A stretch of DNA of 45,065 nucleotides from Gammaproteobacteria bacterium (GTDB lineage Bacteria; Pseudomonadota; Gammaproteobacteria; Enterobacterales; Kangiellaceae), in contig JABXIW010000269.1 in the NCBI GenBank assembly GCA_013372875.1, positions 1 to 45,065 of the forward strand, read 5' to 3'. The notes below the pieces were generated by a model that was not told the origin of the DNA, searched no databases, and worked only from the letters and a program-made list of their open reading frames with translations. The translations under genes and the position numbers were made by a program. Numbering within the stretch: the first letter of the stretch is position 1; each line of letters opens with the position of its first letter. Shown piece after piece: positions 9,075 through 18,641 of the stretch.

Positions 9075-11388
9075 CCCTTACCTGGAAAATATAAAGCGCT
9101 TCGTAAATAATAGGATGCTGGAAGAAAGCATCCAACATTTTAGTGGGCCGTACCAAGTTGGCCTCCCCCCTCCTAGAGCAACATGGCATGACAAAGCTTG
9201 GCAGTATGTAAATGAAAAAGGGAAAGTGTCGAACTTCATATTCTGTGAAGGAACCACATCTCAAACAAGAATCTCAAATTTAGGCAACTTCAAACTTATA
9301 GATTCTCCTTGGCACGAACTTTTAAAGCTGTACGCTCTGTATTTAACCCCCCAACACTTAAGTTCAATAAACAAGCGAAAGAAGGTATCAACCGCCAGAG
9401 AATTTATTTTATTTTCAAATTTCTTTAAGTCTTTTGAGCCTGACGAAGTCCTCAATTATTGGAAGTCATATGGTGGAAAGAAAAACGGTTGTCTTTTAAA
9501 TAGTTTTATTAACTGGCTTCGTCAGAACAAACTAGTACCAGCAAACATCCCTAAAGTTGAGCTCCGTCACTATTCAAAACCCGCTGCTGAGGTTATAGCA
9601 GAAAGAGCAAAAAAACTTCCCGATGAAAAGGTCATCATAGCTATGGGAGCCATTCAGAACCAAGTCATTCCTTGGAATAAATCTGATTGGTCTGCGGCAC
9701 ACCCTTTAACACTTCAAAGAGATGCTTTTACCTGTGCAATGTTTGCTTTATCGATATCCTCGCCTAATAGAGTCGAGGCAGAGCAAACCGTCCTTAACAT
9801 GCAAAAATTAAAAACCTACTCCACGACAAAGAACAATAATAAGGATGAAGTACACTACTTGGAATGGAGCGGTTCAAAAGGGTATGGTGATAACAAAAAG
9901 CATATTCTCACTTCTACAGCGCCATTAATCGCTCTAAATTTAGAGTATATGGAATCAATAACTGAACAAAATCGGATTCTTGCTCGGTTTTACAAAAATC
10001 CAGAGCTCCCTTTAAAAATGTTGCTAGGACGGTACAAGCCAATTTCTAAGAGCTGGTGTTACCATATAAATAAAGCTGACCGCTCAACAAACTTATTTGC
10101 GCTAGGCCATATACTGGGGTTTTATGAGCATACGACAGATCAAAAAATATTTGTAGAGCCAGGAACATCGGGAGCAAAAAAACATGTTACACGCAAACCT
10201 AGCAAGACTCGGTATTACAAATACATTTACAAGCTATCTTCTGAAGATAGGATAACTTTAAATGCCACTCAAATTCGCAAACTCTTTGCTATAAATAGCT
10301 CCAACGCTCTCTACTCAAGACTTAGTCTAAAGGAGTGCTCCACGATATTAGATATTCAGACAGCTTGGATTCGTTATCTTAAAGAGCAATATCCAAATTT
10401 CCCACTGGTTCGTAACAATGCTAGTCAAGGAAGCTGTGATATTGAGTTTCGGTTATTTGCTCTAAATTCTTTTCAGCTTGGACTCAATGGCATCAGAGGC
10501 GGAAATGATTATGTGGCATCAAACTCCCCGTTCGCCATAATATCTCCAGCTACTATGGGAAAAGTTTATGTAAATGATCTAGGCGCATCTAAAAAAACCA
10601 ACCAATCTATATTTCAAAGGTTTGGATTCTCAGATAGTTTTCATATCTCACCTCATCAGATGCGACATTTTTTATCAGACCAAGCTGATAAAGGAGGTCT
10701 GCCTATGGTGATCAATAATATGTGGGGGGGTAGAAAAGATCTTTCCCAGCTTATTAACTATATACACTCAACTGACGTAGAAAAGGGTTCCGTAATTTCT
10801 GATATTCTTTTTGATGACAGTTCAAAGCCTGAATCAGATATAAAAAAATCTCTACGTATTACTACACTTGAAAGTTATGAATCCTGTACTAATGAATACA
10901 ACGCCGCAAGTATTACGTCCAGCGGGATCTGTACGCAAAATCTAATGGTAACCCCATGCTCTTATCTAAATGATCTAAATACTCAATGTGTTGGCTGTTT
11001 AAAATCATGTCACGTAGCACATGATACCGACTCTATATCACTACTCAAGAAAGATATGGCAGCACAATCATTACGACTAGAAGATGTTAAATCTAGACCT
11101 CAGTTTAGGAACAGCACAGCGATGCAATCTTGGTTTGCGATTCATTTGAACTCAACTGAACGGTTAAAACAGTTGATAGCACTAATGGAAGACTCCTCAA
11201 TTGAACCAGGGTCTGCTATACGTATGGTACAAGCATCTAATGAATTTAGAATCACAAATCTTCATACTAAAATTACTAGCATTAAACCACTACTTTTACC
11301 TAATGCAGAAAATGAAATTCAAAAAGTTCTCTCTGAGATTAACACAAGCTCTGACGATACAACAAGTAAACTTCTGGAGAGTATTTAG
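9064..11388 (+). CDS. Large recombinase-like protein 3 (third member of recombinase trio)
   Basis: The protein has 774 residues from the ATG at 9064, which I prefer over the TTG at 9028 because it reproduces the 11-base overlap seen for the previous pair. It is poorly conserved overall but keeps recombinase-type landmarks: Arg in SPNRVEAEQ (about residue 235), SPHQMRHFLSD (H-x-x-R-H, about 531), MWGGRK (about 553) and Tyr in LINYIH (about 565). A C-terminal Cys cluster (GIC...PC...QCVGCLKSC, about 622-650) parallels that of recombinase 2. It may be catalytically active or an architectural partner. It is the largest of the set, matching the large third protein of trio-type islands. Its stop codon overlaps the next start by one base. 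Confidence 0.7.
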   Translation: MLNNPYLENIKRFVNNRMLEESIQHFSGPYQVGLPPPRATWHDKAWQYVNEKGKVSNFIFCEGTTSQTRISNLGNFKLIDSPWHELLKLYALYLTPQHLSSINKRKKVSTAREFILFSNFFKSFEPDEVLNYWKSYGGKKNGCLLNSFINWLRQNKLVPANIPKVELRHYSKPAAEVIAERAKKLPDEKVIIAMGAIQNQVIPWNKSDWSAAHPLTLQRDAFTCAMFALSISSPNRVEAEQTVLNMQKLKTYSTTKNNNKDEVHYLEWSGSKGYGDNKKHILTSTAPLIALNLEYMESITEQNRILARFYKNPELPLKMLLGRYKPISKSWCYHINKADRSTNLFALGHILGFYEHTTDQKIFVEPGTSGAKKHVTRKPSKTRYYKYIYKLSSEDRITLNATQIRKLFAINSSNALYSRLSLKECSTILDIQTAWIRYLKEQYPNFPLVRNNASQGSCDIEFRLFALNSFQLGLNGIRGGNDYVASNSPFAIISPATMGKVYVNDLGASKKTNQSIFQRFGFSDSFHISPHQMRHFLSDQADKGGLPMVINNMWGGRKDLSQLINYIHSTDVEKGSVISDILFDDSSKPESDIKKSLRITTLESYESCTNEYNAASITSSGICTQNLMVTPCSYLNDLNTQCVGCLKSCHVAHDTDSISLLKKDMAAQSLRLEDVKSRPQFRNSTAMQSWFAIHLNSTERLKQLIALMEDSSIEPGSAIRMVQASNEFRITNLHTKITSIKPLLLPNAENEIQKVLSEINTSSDDTTSKLLESI

Positions 11389-11822
11389 TGGCAAACCCTA
11401 GCTTAAATGATAAAGACATAAGGAAAATCACCGGATTGATAAGAAGTTGGAATACAAAATTAACATGGGATTTATTAGTTCAAAGAATTGAATTAGAATT
11501 TGCTGTAAAAACAACAAGGCAAACACTAAGCTCATATTCCAGCATAAAAACTGAGTTTCAATCGCAAAAACAGTCCCTTAGATTGGAACAGCTTACATTT
11601 TCGCCTAACTACTCAAAGCAAGATGTCGATCTGATAAAAGAAGTAGAAAGCTTAAAAAATAAAATAGAAAGGCTTCAAGCCGAAAAAGATACAGAATCTC
11701 GAAGAGTTGACCAACAGTTAGCCTTTATTAGAGAAATAACGGAAGTGGCTAAAAACCACCCTAATGTTATGAATGTATTGGAAGATGTAAAAAGACGAAT
11801 ATTAAACCGCCAATCAAACTAA
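11388..11822 (+). CDS. Small coiled-coil element protein (TnpC/GmtX-like)
   Basis: This 144-residue protein starts at GTG, whose G is shared with the stop TAG of the preceding gene. The N-terminal third looks helical and helix-turn-helix-like (ITGLIRSWNTKLTWDLLVQRIE...TRQTLSSY). Residues about 75-105 form a coiled coil (DLIKEVESLKNKIERLQAEKD). Tn554-type operons end in a comparable small TnpC protein, which biases transposition orientation and efficiency, and trio-type islands end in a small protein of this size. No catalytic motif is present. The role is inferred from operon position and size. Confidence 0.65.
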   Translation: MANPSLNDKDIRKITGLIRSWNTKLTWDLLVQRIELEFAVKTTRQTLSSYSSIKTEFQSQKQSLRLEQLTFSPNYSKQDVDLIKEVESLKNKIERLQAEKDTESRRVDQQLAFIREITEVAKNHPNVMNVLEDVKRRILNRQSN

Positions 11823-11839
11823 TATAAGATTCTTACCAC

Positions 11840-12046
11840 TTAAGGAAGCAGGTCTTCAGCACTACAGTTTAAAGCACCGGCAATTTTATATAACGTCTCT
11901 AAGGTGATATTCGCCTCACCTCTTTCAATTCTTCCCAAATAGCTTCTGTCTATATCAGCCATTAAACTTAATTCTTCTTGTGAATGTCCAAGCTGCTTAC
12001 GCATCCTGCGCAATTTTTGACCAAACCTGACTGCTAATGAAGACAT
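11840..12046 (-). CDS. XRE-family HTH regulator (controller-protein-like)
   Basis: The protein has 68 residues from the ATG at 12046; an upstream in-frame extension to 12070 adds eight unlikely residues. It is a single Cro/C1 helix-turn-helix domain: FGQKLRRMRKQLGHSQEELSLMADIDRSYLGRIERGEANITLETLYKIAGAL. The DRSYLGRIERGEANIT recognition region is very like restriction-modification controller (C) proteins. It is divergent from the 12147-14036 operon, and the 100-bp gap holds repeated GGACTATAxTCC boxes. Repression or timed activation of both promoters is likely. Its 3' end faces the end of the recombinase operon, 17 bp away. Confidence 0.85.
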   Translation of the reverse strand: MSSLAVRFGQKLRRMRKQLGHSQEELSLMADIDRSYLGRIERGEANITLETLYKIAGALNCSAEDLLP

Positions 12047-12083
12047 AAATATGATTGAAAAGTAAAACAATCAATATCCGCTC

Positions 12084-12114
12084 TTGCGGACTATATATCC
12101 ACGGACTATAATCC
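12084..12114 (+). promoter_or_regulatory. Promoter with tandem operator-like boxes for the 12147 operon
   Basis: TTGCGG (12084-12089), a 17-bp spacer and TATAAT (12107-12112) make a good sigma-70 promoter pointing at the gene at 12147. Two near-palindromic boxes, GGACTATATATCC (12088-12100) and GGACTATAATCC (12103-12114), overlap it with a 15-bp period. A reversed half site, ATATCCG, is at 12074-12080. The arrangement resembles controller-protein boxes, so the divergent XRE regulator is the obvious candidate ligand. A second TATAAT at 12123-12128 has no clear -35. Confidence 0.55.
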
Positions 12115-12146
12115 TCATATATTATAATCAATGACTTCCCTCATAT

Positions 12147-12662
12147 ATGAGCAACAAGTCTTTTTCTATCACTTCACCCCTTCGGGAAGTGTTACTGCAA
12201 TTCCAAAACACTGAGTTTACATCAAGCTCTATTATTGAAACTTATGCCAATGCTGTGGGTAGTGAGAAAAATCAACAATTATCTAACTTCGTTTATCGCC
12301 AAATCCACCGTCTCAAAAAATTAAATTTAGTTATTTCACAAGGGAAGAATGCAAGTAATAAAACTATCTACAAAATATCTGAAAGATTCGAGGAGCAACT
12401 TTTTGTCATAAGTTCCAAAGCATCGCACACCACTGAAATACCTAAAGCACCACTTGAACATTTAAGTAAAAGGCTTAAGTCGTATGAGATGGAATTACTA
12501 ACATTTTTGGGCGAAGCGGAAGAATACAAGCTGCTACAAGAGTCCACTCCACAGCTTGCAGACTATGTTGCAGTTAAATTTCTTGAATCTAGAAGTAACA
12601 GTACAAAATTAATAGGCAAGATAAGAGCTCTTAAATCTGTAATTTCTGAATGCTCAGTATAG
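12147..12662 (+). CDS. Unknown protein with predicted winged-helix N-terminus, partner of helicase
   Basis: I do not recognise a family for this 171-residue protein. The first 85 residues (PLREVLLQF...TSSSIIETY...SNFVYRQIHRLKKLNLVISQGK...TIYKISERF) have the helix-helix-recognition helix-wing pattern of a winged-helix DNA-binding domain. Residues about 100-165 are helical and leucine-rich, possibly a coiled coil. The gene ends 3 bases before the helicase start, so the two are surely co-expressed. Expression is probably controlled by the divergent XRE protein through the boxes at 12088-12114. A plausible role is DNA recognition for the helicase; this is inference from the pairing only. Confidence 0.6.
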   Translation: MSNKSFSITSPLREVLLQFQNTEFTSSSIIETYANAVGSEKNQQLSNFVYRQIHRLKKLNLVISQGKNASNKTIYKISERFEEQLFVISSKASHTTEIPKAPLEHLSKRLKSYEMELLTFLGEAEEYKLLQESTPQLADYVAVKFLESRSNSTKLIGKIRALKSVISECSV

Positions 12663-12665
12663 TTT

Positions 12666-14036
12666 ATGAAACTTAGAAAGTGGCAAAAGGAATGCTCAAA
12701 AAAAGCCATAGAGCACTTTACATCAGGCAGCAAACATTTCTTTTGCTTAGCAACTCCTGGAGCTGGTAAATCTGTAATGGCTGCAGATGTAGCTAAGTCG
12801 TTACTATCATTAAATTTGATCGACCTTATCTTATGCTTTTCACCAAGCACAAATATTTCAGTTGGACTTAAAGACACTTTATCAAATTATCTTAGTGCAT
12901 CATTTAATGGCTATATTGGCGATCTAGGAGCATCTTATACATATCAATCTCTACCTTTTTTTAACAAAGATTTTTGGAGTGTTTTATCCACAAAAAGAGT
13001 TTTAGTAATATTTGATGAAATTCATCACTGTGCTGGCCAAAATGAAAGCAAATCGAATGTGTGGGGGGAAGAAATTATCACTCATATACAAGACACAGCT
13101 GCATATACATTAGCTCTATCTGGAACACCTTGGCGCTCAGATAACTTGCCCATCACGTTAGCTCCATATAATACAGATCAAAATACTGTAAGCTGCAACT
13201 ATATTTATGGTATGAGCCAAGCTATTCGAGACGATGTCTGTAGAGTTCCGAACATAATTCTAGTTGATAATGAAAACATACAAATACAATCTAACTCACA
13301 AGTTATCGAGGCCTACTCTAGCTTAATACCTTTTGTTAAAGATAAAGGTTACTCTTACCGCGACATTTTGCATAACAAAGAGGCAATAAGCTACATACTA
13401 AATAGAGGCTGTCAGATTCTCAACACTATAAGAAAAGAAAACCCAAATGCTGCGGGGTTGGTCGTTGCCAGTTCGATCAATCATGCAGTAATTATAAAGC
13501 AGCTATTAATAGATAAATTCCATCAAAGTGTTGTATTTGTATCCCATAAAGATAGGGATGCACAACATATAATCAATTCTTTTAAACATGGTTCCCAAAA
13601 GTGGATCGTTTCCATAGGGATGATAAGTGAAGGGACTGATATTCCAAGGCTACAAGTATGCTGCCACTTAAGTAATATAAAAACCGAGCTGTATTTCCGG
13701 CAAGTCTTGGGTAGAGTGCTTAGAGTAAATAATTCTGCAAACAAAGATGCTTGGTTGCTGACTTTTAATGAAGAGAGTCTTCAAAAATTTGCTAATCGAA
13801 TAAGCCAGGAATTACCTGAACATGCTCCCATATGTTTTTTTGAAAAGATGCCGCTTATATCTTCAAAAGATAAAAAGTCTCAAATATTAGCCAGTGAGCA
13901 ACCCAATTTTTCGCAAGAAAAAGAAATTAGAATACTCTTTGAAGAAGGCACTTATAGTGATTTTCAAAAGGTCGACGCTAACTTTTCTATACTTTTCCTA
14001 GGGAAATTTAGTGAGCAAATATTAGATTTATATTAA
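12666..14036 (+). CDS. SF2 DEAD/DEAH-type helicase (UvrB/ResIII-like)
   Basis: This 456-residue protein has an N-terminal LRKWQKEC Q-motif-like start. Walker A is ATPGAGKS (about residues 29-36), motif II is DEIHH (about 117), motif III-like is LSGTPW (about 152), and motif VI is YFRQVLGRVLRV (about 343-354) after GMISEGTDIP. This is the helicase core seen in restriction-enzyme R subunits and many defence proteins. No nuclease or methylase motif is fused to it, and the C-terminal 80 residues are unrecognised. It forms a two-gene operon with the 171-residue protein, under an XRE controller. Defence or element-maintenance roles are both possible. Confidence 0.85.
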   Translation: MKLRKWQKECSKKAIEHFTSGSKHFFCLATPGAGKSVMAADVAKSLLSLNLIDLILCFSPSTNISVGLKDTLSNYLSASFNGYIGDLGASYTYQSLPFFNKDFWSVLSTKRVLVIFDEIHHCAGQNESKSNVWGEEIITHIQDTAAYTLALSGTPWRSDNLPITLAPYNTDQNTVSCNYIYGMSQAIRDDVCRVPNIILVDNENIQIQSNSQVIEAYSSLIPFVKDKGYSYRDILHNKEAISYILNRGCQILNTIRKENPNAAGLVVASSINHAVIIKQLLIDKFHQSVVFVSHKDRDAQHIINSFKHGSQKWIVSIGMISEGTDIPRLQVCCHLSNIKTELYFRQVLGRVLRVNNSANKDAWLLTFNEESLQKFANRISQELPEHAPICFFEKMPLISSKDKKSQILASEQPNFSQEKEIRILFEEGTYSDFQKVDANFSILFLGKFSEQILDLY

Positions 14037-14290
14037 TTGGTGATCTGACTAAACTAGTAACGTTTTGCAACTAATTGACAAGACATGTAAGTAAACTATC
14101 AAAATTGGGAATCACAGGTAATGTCAATGAGTTAAGGTTCAAACTTCTTTTGGGAAATTAGGGGCATTAAATATACTTTTGTAGCTCTATAAACCCTAAT
14201 CAGAAATTTTTCTAAACTCTATTCATCTGAATGCCTACAAACATATTTCTTAATAAGGTCGTACTACAATCAAGGTGATTTTTCTAAATC

Positions 14291-14320
14291 AATGTCCGCT
14301 TAGTTCGAAAAGCAGACACT
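14291..14320. repeat. 30-bp palindromic repeat, copy R1 (left edge of metal island)
   Basis: The 14037-14339 gap holds no gene. Its one clear structure is AATGTCCGCTTAG at 14291-14303 followed by TCGAAAAGCAGACACT to 14320. The arms TGTCCGCT and AGCAGACA pair with one mismatch around a 10-base loop. The reconstructed copy at 25520/26273 matches it at 27 of 30 positions, and weaker copies are at 33379 and 34190. It sits 19 bp beyond the end of the leftward copper operon, so it may also serve as a terminator. Confidence 0.65.
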
Positions 14321-14339
14321 CTATCCATTATTAGTGTAG

Positions 14340-15047
14340 TTACCTATTTACGTTTCTTCTCCTAAATACTTGAAATAATAGAATAATCCCGCTGATAGTA
14401 AATATAAGTGCACTTGCGGCGAAGGTAATTAAAAGCGGATTATTGAAGTCATCACGAGTATCGTAATCCATAATGTGAAGCATCCAGACAAAATCAAACA
14501 GCCTCCATATATCGCTCCTGACAGTCAGTAATTGTCCATTGTAGGGATGAATATAAAACGTGGTATCAATGCTGTCATCAAAATACAATTGCCATACAGG
14601 GTCTTTTAATTTAGAAGCTTCAAGAGGGATACTCTTAATGAGCTTCGAACTTTTGATAGGTTCATTTCCCGTAAAATACACTTTAGCAAACTGTTCGACT
14701 TCTTTCTGAGAAAGCAACTCTAAATGATCGCCAGTTATGCCTGAGTAGTAATACTTATCCTTATCTTCTACCTCATAAACTGGAGTATCATTAACAAAAT
14801 AGAATTTGACTGAGGTAGGGTTATGAGAGTTTTTTTCTAAAATGGATTCTAGAGATACTTTATATTCGGTCATTACGACTTGCTGTTTATCCGAGTTTTT
14901 GTGCAAGTGCTTTCCATGAACTTTCTCAAGAGGAATAGAGCTCATAATAAGTCCACCCACAATCCAAAATAACACTTGTATTGCAATAAAAAGCCCTACC
15001 CACTTATGAATTTTTCGACTGTATCGATATAACTTTTGTTTATTCAT
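14340..15047 (-). CDS. PepSY-domain membrane protein
   Basis: The 235-residue protein has an N-terminal transmembrane helix (about residues 17-37, WVGLFIAIQVLFWIVGGLIM), a periplasmic PepSY-type region, and a C-terminal transmembrane helix (about 205-226). The RKIHKWVGL start is typical of PepSY-associated TM proteins, which often sit in metal and iron operons. It is the last gene of the leftward copper operon, 46 bp after the P-type ATPase. The biochemical role is unknown; assistance in periplasmic copper or iron redox handling is inferred from context. Confidence 0.75.
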   Translation of the reverse strand: MNKQKLYRYSRKIHKWVGLFIAIQVLFWIVGGLIMSSIPLEKVHGKHLHKNSDKQQVVMTEYKVSLESILEKNSHNPTSVKFYFVNDTPVYEVEDKDKYYYSGITGDHLELLSQKEVEQFAKVYFTGNEPIKSSKLIKSIPLEASKLKDPVWQLYFDDSIDTTFYIHPYNGQLLTVRSDIWRLFDFVWMLHIMDYDTRDDFNNPLLITFAASALIFTISGIILLFQVFRRRNVNR

Positions 15048-15093
15048 AATTACCTTCTCTTTAATCCCAGGTTTATGGGAGTATAATTTGAAT

Positions 15094-17622
15094 TTACAAC
15101 GCCACTCTTTTTAATCGAAGTGCGTTACTAATTACAGAAACCGAGCTTAAGCTCATGGCTAAGGCTGCTATCATAGGTGACAACAACAAACCAAAGAGCG
15201 GATAAAGCACACCTGCTGCAATGGGTATTCCTAAAACGTTATAAGCAAATGCGAAAAATAAATTTTGTTTAATATTTCTCATAGTTTTATGACTGAGCTG
15301 ATGCGCTTTTACAATTCCTTGTAAATCACCTTTAACCAAAGTTACCTCGGCACTTTCTATAGCGACATCAGTCCCCGTACCCATGGCAATCCCAACATCG
15401 GCTTGAGCCAATGCAGGAGCATCATTGATTCCATCTCCTGCCATCGCAACTAATTTTCCATTTGATTGTAGGTCTTTAATATAGTTGAGTTTATCTTCGG
15501 GCAAGCAATCAGCTACAAAGTCTATTTCAATTTCAGATGCTACTGAGCGAGCCGTATTTTTGTTATCGCCAGTAAGCATAACAACTTTAACTCCTTTAGC
15601 TTTAAGAGCCTGAATAGCTTGCACACTTGTTTCTTTAATAGCATCACTAATACAAATATAACCTCGCACCACGCCCTCAACAGCGATATAAGAGACTGTC
15701 TTGCCTTTCTGTTGCTCTAGCCTAACTAGGCTTTCAACTTCAGCTGTAACCATAACATTAGTCTCTAACATCAATTTCTGATTACCTAATGCAACTTGAT
15801 CGCCCCTAACTCTCCCTATAACACCTTTGCCAGTAACGGACTCAAATTTGTCCACCGCGCCAAAATCTTGAATATAGTTTTTTGCGTAACTAACTGTAGC
15901 TACCGCTAACGGGTGTTCACTCGATCGATTCAATGAACCAACGATATTTGCTAGCTTGTCATGACTATAACCAGGATCAATACTGATTAGATTTTCGACT
16001 GATGGTTTACCTTGAGTAATAGTGCCCGTCTTATCAACAATTAAAGTATCAACTTTATTCATTTTCTCTAATGCTTCGGCATTTTTGATCAACACTCCTG
16101 AAAGAGCACCGCGCCCTACTCCAACCATTACAGAAATTGGCGTTGCTAACCCTAACGCACATGGACAAGCAATAATAAGAACTGCAATAGCATTAACGAA
16201 TGCAAAGACCATTGAAGGTGCAGGTCCCCACAAATACCAAATAGTGAAAGTTAGAACAGAGATCAATATAACGATAGGCACAAAATAACCAGAGAATTTA
16301 TCTGCAAGTTTTTGTATAGGTGCTTTAGAACGACTAGCATCATTTACCATGCTAATGATTTGTGCAAGCAGTGTTTCATGCCCTACCTTTTTTGCTTTCA
16401 TTAAAAAGCTAGTGTTTCCATTAACGGTGCCAGCAGTAACCTGATCATTAATTCCTTTATCTACAGGTAGTGGCTCACCAGTTATCATGGACTCATCAAT
16501 TGAGCTATCACCCTCAGTGATAACACCATCTACTGGGATCTTATCACCAGGTTTGATCCGTAAAACATCATCCAAACGAATTTGATCAATTGGGATTTCT
16601 TTTTCTTGTCCATCTTTTACTAAAGTTGCAACTGCTGGTACTAACTTAAGAAGTTCTTTAATCGCCGTATTAGTTTGTCCATAGGCCTTTGCCTCCAACA
16701 ACTGTCCTAATAATACTAAGGTCAGAATAACTGTTGCTGCTTCAAAATATACAAAGACGGTACCGCTTTCTGTTTTAAATTGCTCAGGAAACACTTGAGG
16801 GAATAGTAAGGCTCCAATACTAAATAGCCAGGCTACTCCTGCTCCTATGCCAATAAGTGTGAACATATTCAAATTTTTACTGACGATAGAATTCCAAGCT
16901 TTAACAAAAAACATCCTTGTGGAGTAAAGCACTACTGGTAGTGATAAAACAAATTGCACCCAATTCCATTTCTCAGCATGCATGACCTGAAACAATGGGT
17001 TGTCAGGGATCATTTCACTCATAGCGATTATTACAATAGGGATAGTAAATATTAAAGCCCATATAAACTTCGTTTTTAGCTCTCGATAAATTGAGTTATC
17101 TTCATCTGCTTGAGTTTGTATTGGCATTAGTTCCATACCACATTTAGGGCAATTACCTGGTTTATCACTAATTACCTCAGGGTGCATTGGGCAGGTGTAC
17201 TCTAAAGCCGTTGAAAACAAATCTGGAAGCTTTTCTAGATTCATTCCGCAAACAGGGCAGCTACCAGCCTTGTCATAGACTTTGTCCCCTTCACAGTGCA
17301 TGGGACAATGGTACTTACCTGCGATTTCGACTCCTAATTTCGGTGCTTCATGATTGCTTGTCGAGACTCCACTGCCGCAGCACGAAGATTCTTCAGACTT
17401 ACCCGTATCCTTCTTTATTGCAACAGAGATTTTGTAATCTCCTACCTTCTCTAGAGCTTTTTGTATATCTTCTAGGTCAACATGATGTTCCATTTCTATA
17501 ACAGCTTCATCTGGAAGTGTTATCGATACATTGCTAATTCCTTTAACAGTTAATAACGCATGAGTGACTGTTTTTACACAACCATTACAGTGCATTCCTG
17601 TGATTACGTAATTATGTTTCAT
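15094..17622 (-). CDS. copA: Copper/silver-translocating P1B-type ATPase (CopA/SilP-like)
   Basis: The 842-residue protein exports Cu(I)/Ag(I) across the inner membrane. Domains in order are an N-terminal HMA domain with GMHCNGC (residues 8-15), a short CC motif (ESSCCGSG), and two tandem zinc-ribbon-like heavy-metal-binding domains (YHCPMHCEG...CPVCGM and YTCPMHPEV...CPKCGM, about 103-170). The membrane core follows, with the CPC metal site [11 protein letters not shown] (about 486), phosphorylation motif [11 protein letters not shown] (about 530), and [24 protein letters not shown] plus duplicated metal-binding domains fits PIB-1 Cu/Ag pumps. It is transcribed after the cupredoxin fusion with a 71-bp gap. 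Substrate choice between Cu and Ag cannot be settled by eye. Confidence 0.93.
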   Translation of the reverse strand: MKHNYVITGMHCNGCVKTVTHALLTVKGISNVSITLPDEAVIEMEHHVDLEDIQKALEKVGDYKISVAIKKDTGKSEESSCCGSGVSTSNHEAPKLGVEIAGKYHCPMHCEGDKVYDKAGSCPVCGMNLEKLPDLFSTALEYTCPMHPEVISDKPGNCPKCGMELMPIQTQADEDNSIYRELKTKFIWALIFTIPIVIIAMSEMIPDNPLFQVMHAEKWNWVQFVLSLPVVLYSTRMFFVKAWNSIVSKNLNMFTLIGIGAGVAWLFSIGALLFPQVFPEQFKTESGTVFVYFEAATVILTLVLLGQLLEAKAYGQTNTAIKELLKLVPAVATLVKDGQEKEIPIDQIRLDDVLRIKPGDKIPVDGVITEGDSSIDESMITGEPLPVDKGINDQVTAGTVNGNTSFLMKAKKVGHETLLAQIISMVNDASRSKAPIQKLADKFSGYFVPIVILISVLTFTIWYLWGPAPSMVFAFVNAIAVLIIACPCALGLATPISVMVGVGRGALSGVLIKNAEALEKMNKVDTLIVDKTGTITQGKPSVENLISIDPGYSHDKLANIVGSLNRSSEHPLAVATVSYAKNYIQDFGAVDKFESVTGKGVIGRVRGDQVALGNQKLMLETNVMVTAEVESLVRLEQQKGKTVSYIAVEGVVRGYICISDAIKETSVQAIQALKAKGVKVVMLTGDNKNTARSVASEIEIDFVADCLPEDKLNYIKDLQSNGKLVAMAGDGINDAPALAQADVGIAMGTGTDVAIESAEVTLVKGDLQGIVKAHQLSHKTMRNIKQNLFFAFAYNVLGIPIAAGVLYPLFGLLLSPMIAALAMSLSSVSVISNALRLKRVAL

Positions 17623-17693
17623 ATTACACCTTAGTTTAAATTTCCTAAAGGTATGAAGCTTATTATCTAATAAGCTTCATATTCGTTTAACTA

Positions 17694-18596
17694 CTAATGT
17701 TTGTGTTTCTTTGGTTTGTAGTCACGTGCAGATGAGTGTGAGTGCACTACTTTCCATAAGCCATTAACTTTTCTAAAAAGGAAAGTTTGGTATCCGCTTT
17801 TATCGAAAACTCTTCCACTTTTTCTAACTTTTCCTTTGACTCGGGTATCCGCTAAAGCCCAAGCAAAATCATTTTCAAAATGAATTTCTATATTCGAAAA
17901 ATCGAGTTCTAAATATTCTAGAGCATCTTTTTCAGGCTCAACATGATGAGTTACCAAGCTATCCAGTCCTTTGTTTTGCCCTCCTGATTCAATAAAACGA
18001 GCTCCCTTAAAGTCCAAAAAGTGTTCACGAAAAGGTTTACCGTCGCCATTTTCCCAACCGTATTCAATGCCATCTATAATGCTCTTAATCTTCTCTTCAT
18101 CTTTAGAGCCTTTAATGCTTGCTTTCTCAAACATCCCCGCTTCAAAATGTCCAGGGATATTACAAGCGATTACAACCTCGTTAGTACCAGAGAATGCCCA
18201 AGTTAACTCCTTAGTTTCACCTGGTTTTACCGTAACACTATTACCATCTTCATGAACCATGTTAGGCATTTTACGCATCATCTCTAAGTGAGCCTTTTGC
18301 TCCTCTGCATCGCCAACAGAAAACTCATGATCTATTTTTCCTTCGTTGAAAACTACGAATTTAATGATTTCTCCAGCTTTAGGCGCTAGGGGCTCTGAAA
18401 ACTCATAACGCATAGAATCTTTAGTTACTACGCGAATGGTTTTTGTTGCTTTAGAAGGATCGGCAGGAGCTCCTACCGTGCTAACAGTTTCGTGAGAATG
18501 TTTACCATGATTATGTTCATGTTCACCTCCCGCAATTGATAGGCTTGGAGATAGTGTTAATGCCAAACTCGTGGCTAAAGCTAATTTTACGTTCAT
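17694..18596 (-). CDS. Exported cupredoxin fused to SnoaL/NTF2-like domain
   Basis: The 300-residue periplasmic protein starts with a signal peptide (to about residue 22) and a His-rich stretch ([14 protein letters not shown]) that could bind Cu or Zn. Residues about 50-160 are a cupredoxin. A type 1 copper site is suggested by His in IDHEFSVG (about 92) and the C-terminal loop [11 protein letters not shown] (about 144-154), which supplies Cys, His and Met. Residues about 165-290 look like an NTF2/SnoaL (DUF4440-type) domain: [25 protein letters not shown]...[12 protein letters not shown]. The tail is KPKKHKH. Copper storage or electron transfer near the Cus pump is likely, and the role of the second domain is unknown. 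Confidence 0.78.
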   Translation of the reverse strand: MNVKLALATSLALTLSPSLSIAGGEHEHNHGKHSHETVSTVGAPADPSKATKTIRVVTKDSMRYEFSEPLAPKAGEIIKFVVFNEGKIDHEFSVGDAEEQKAHLEMMRKMPNMVHEDGNSVTVKPGETKELTWAFSGTNEVVIACNIPGHFEAGMFEKASIKGSKDEEKIKSIIDGIEYGWENGDGKPFREHFLDFKGARFIESGGQNKGLDSLVTHHVEPEKDALEYLELDFSNIEIHFENDFAWALADTRVKGKVRKSGRVFDKSGYQTFLFRKVNGLWKVVHSHSSARDYKPKKHKH

Positions 18597-18641
18597 AATT
18601 TCCTCTGTACTAATAATTAGGATAGTTCGTGAAAATTTGTA

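Noticed and set aside
11201..11401. 66-residue rightward frame inside the end of the third recombinase gene
   Set aside because: It overlaps the 774-residue recombinase-like gene almost completely and has no independent signal. The operon overlaps are explained by the larger gene.
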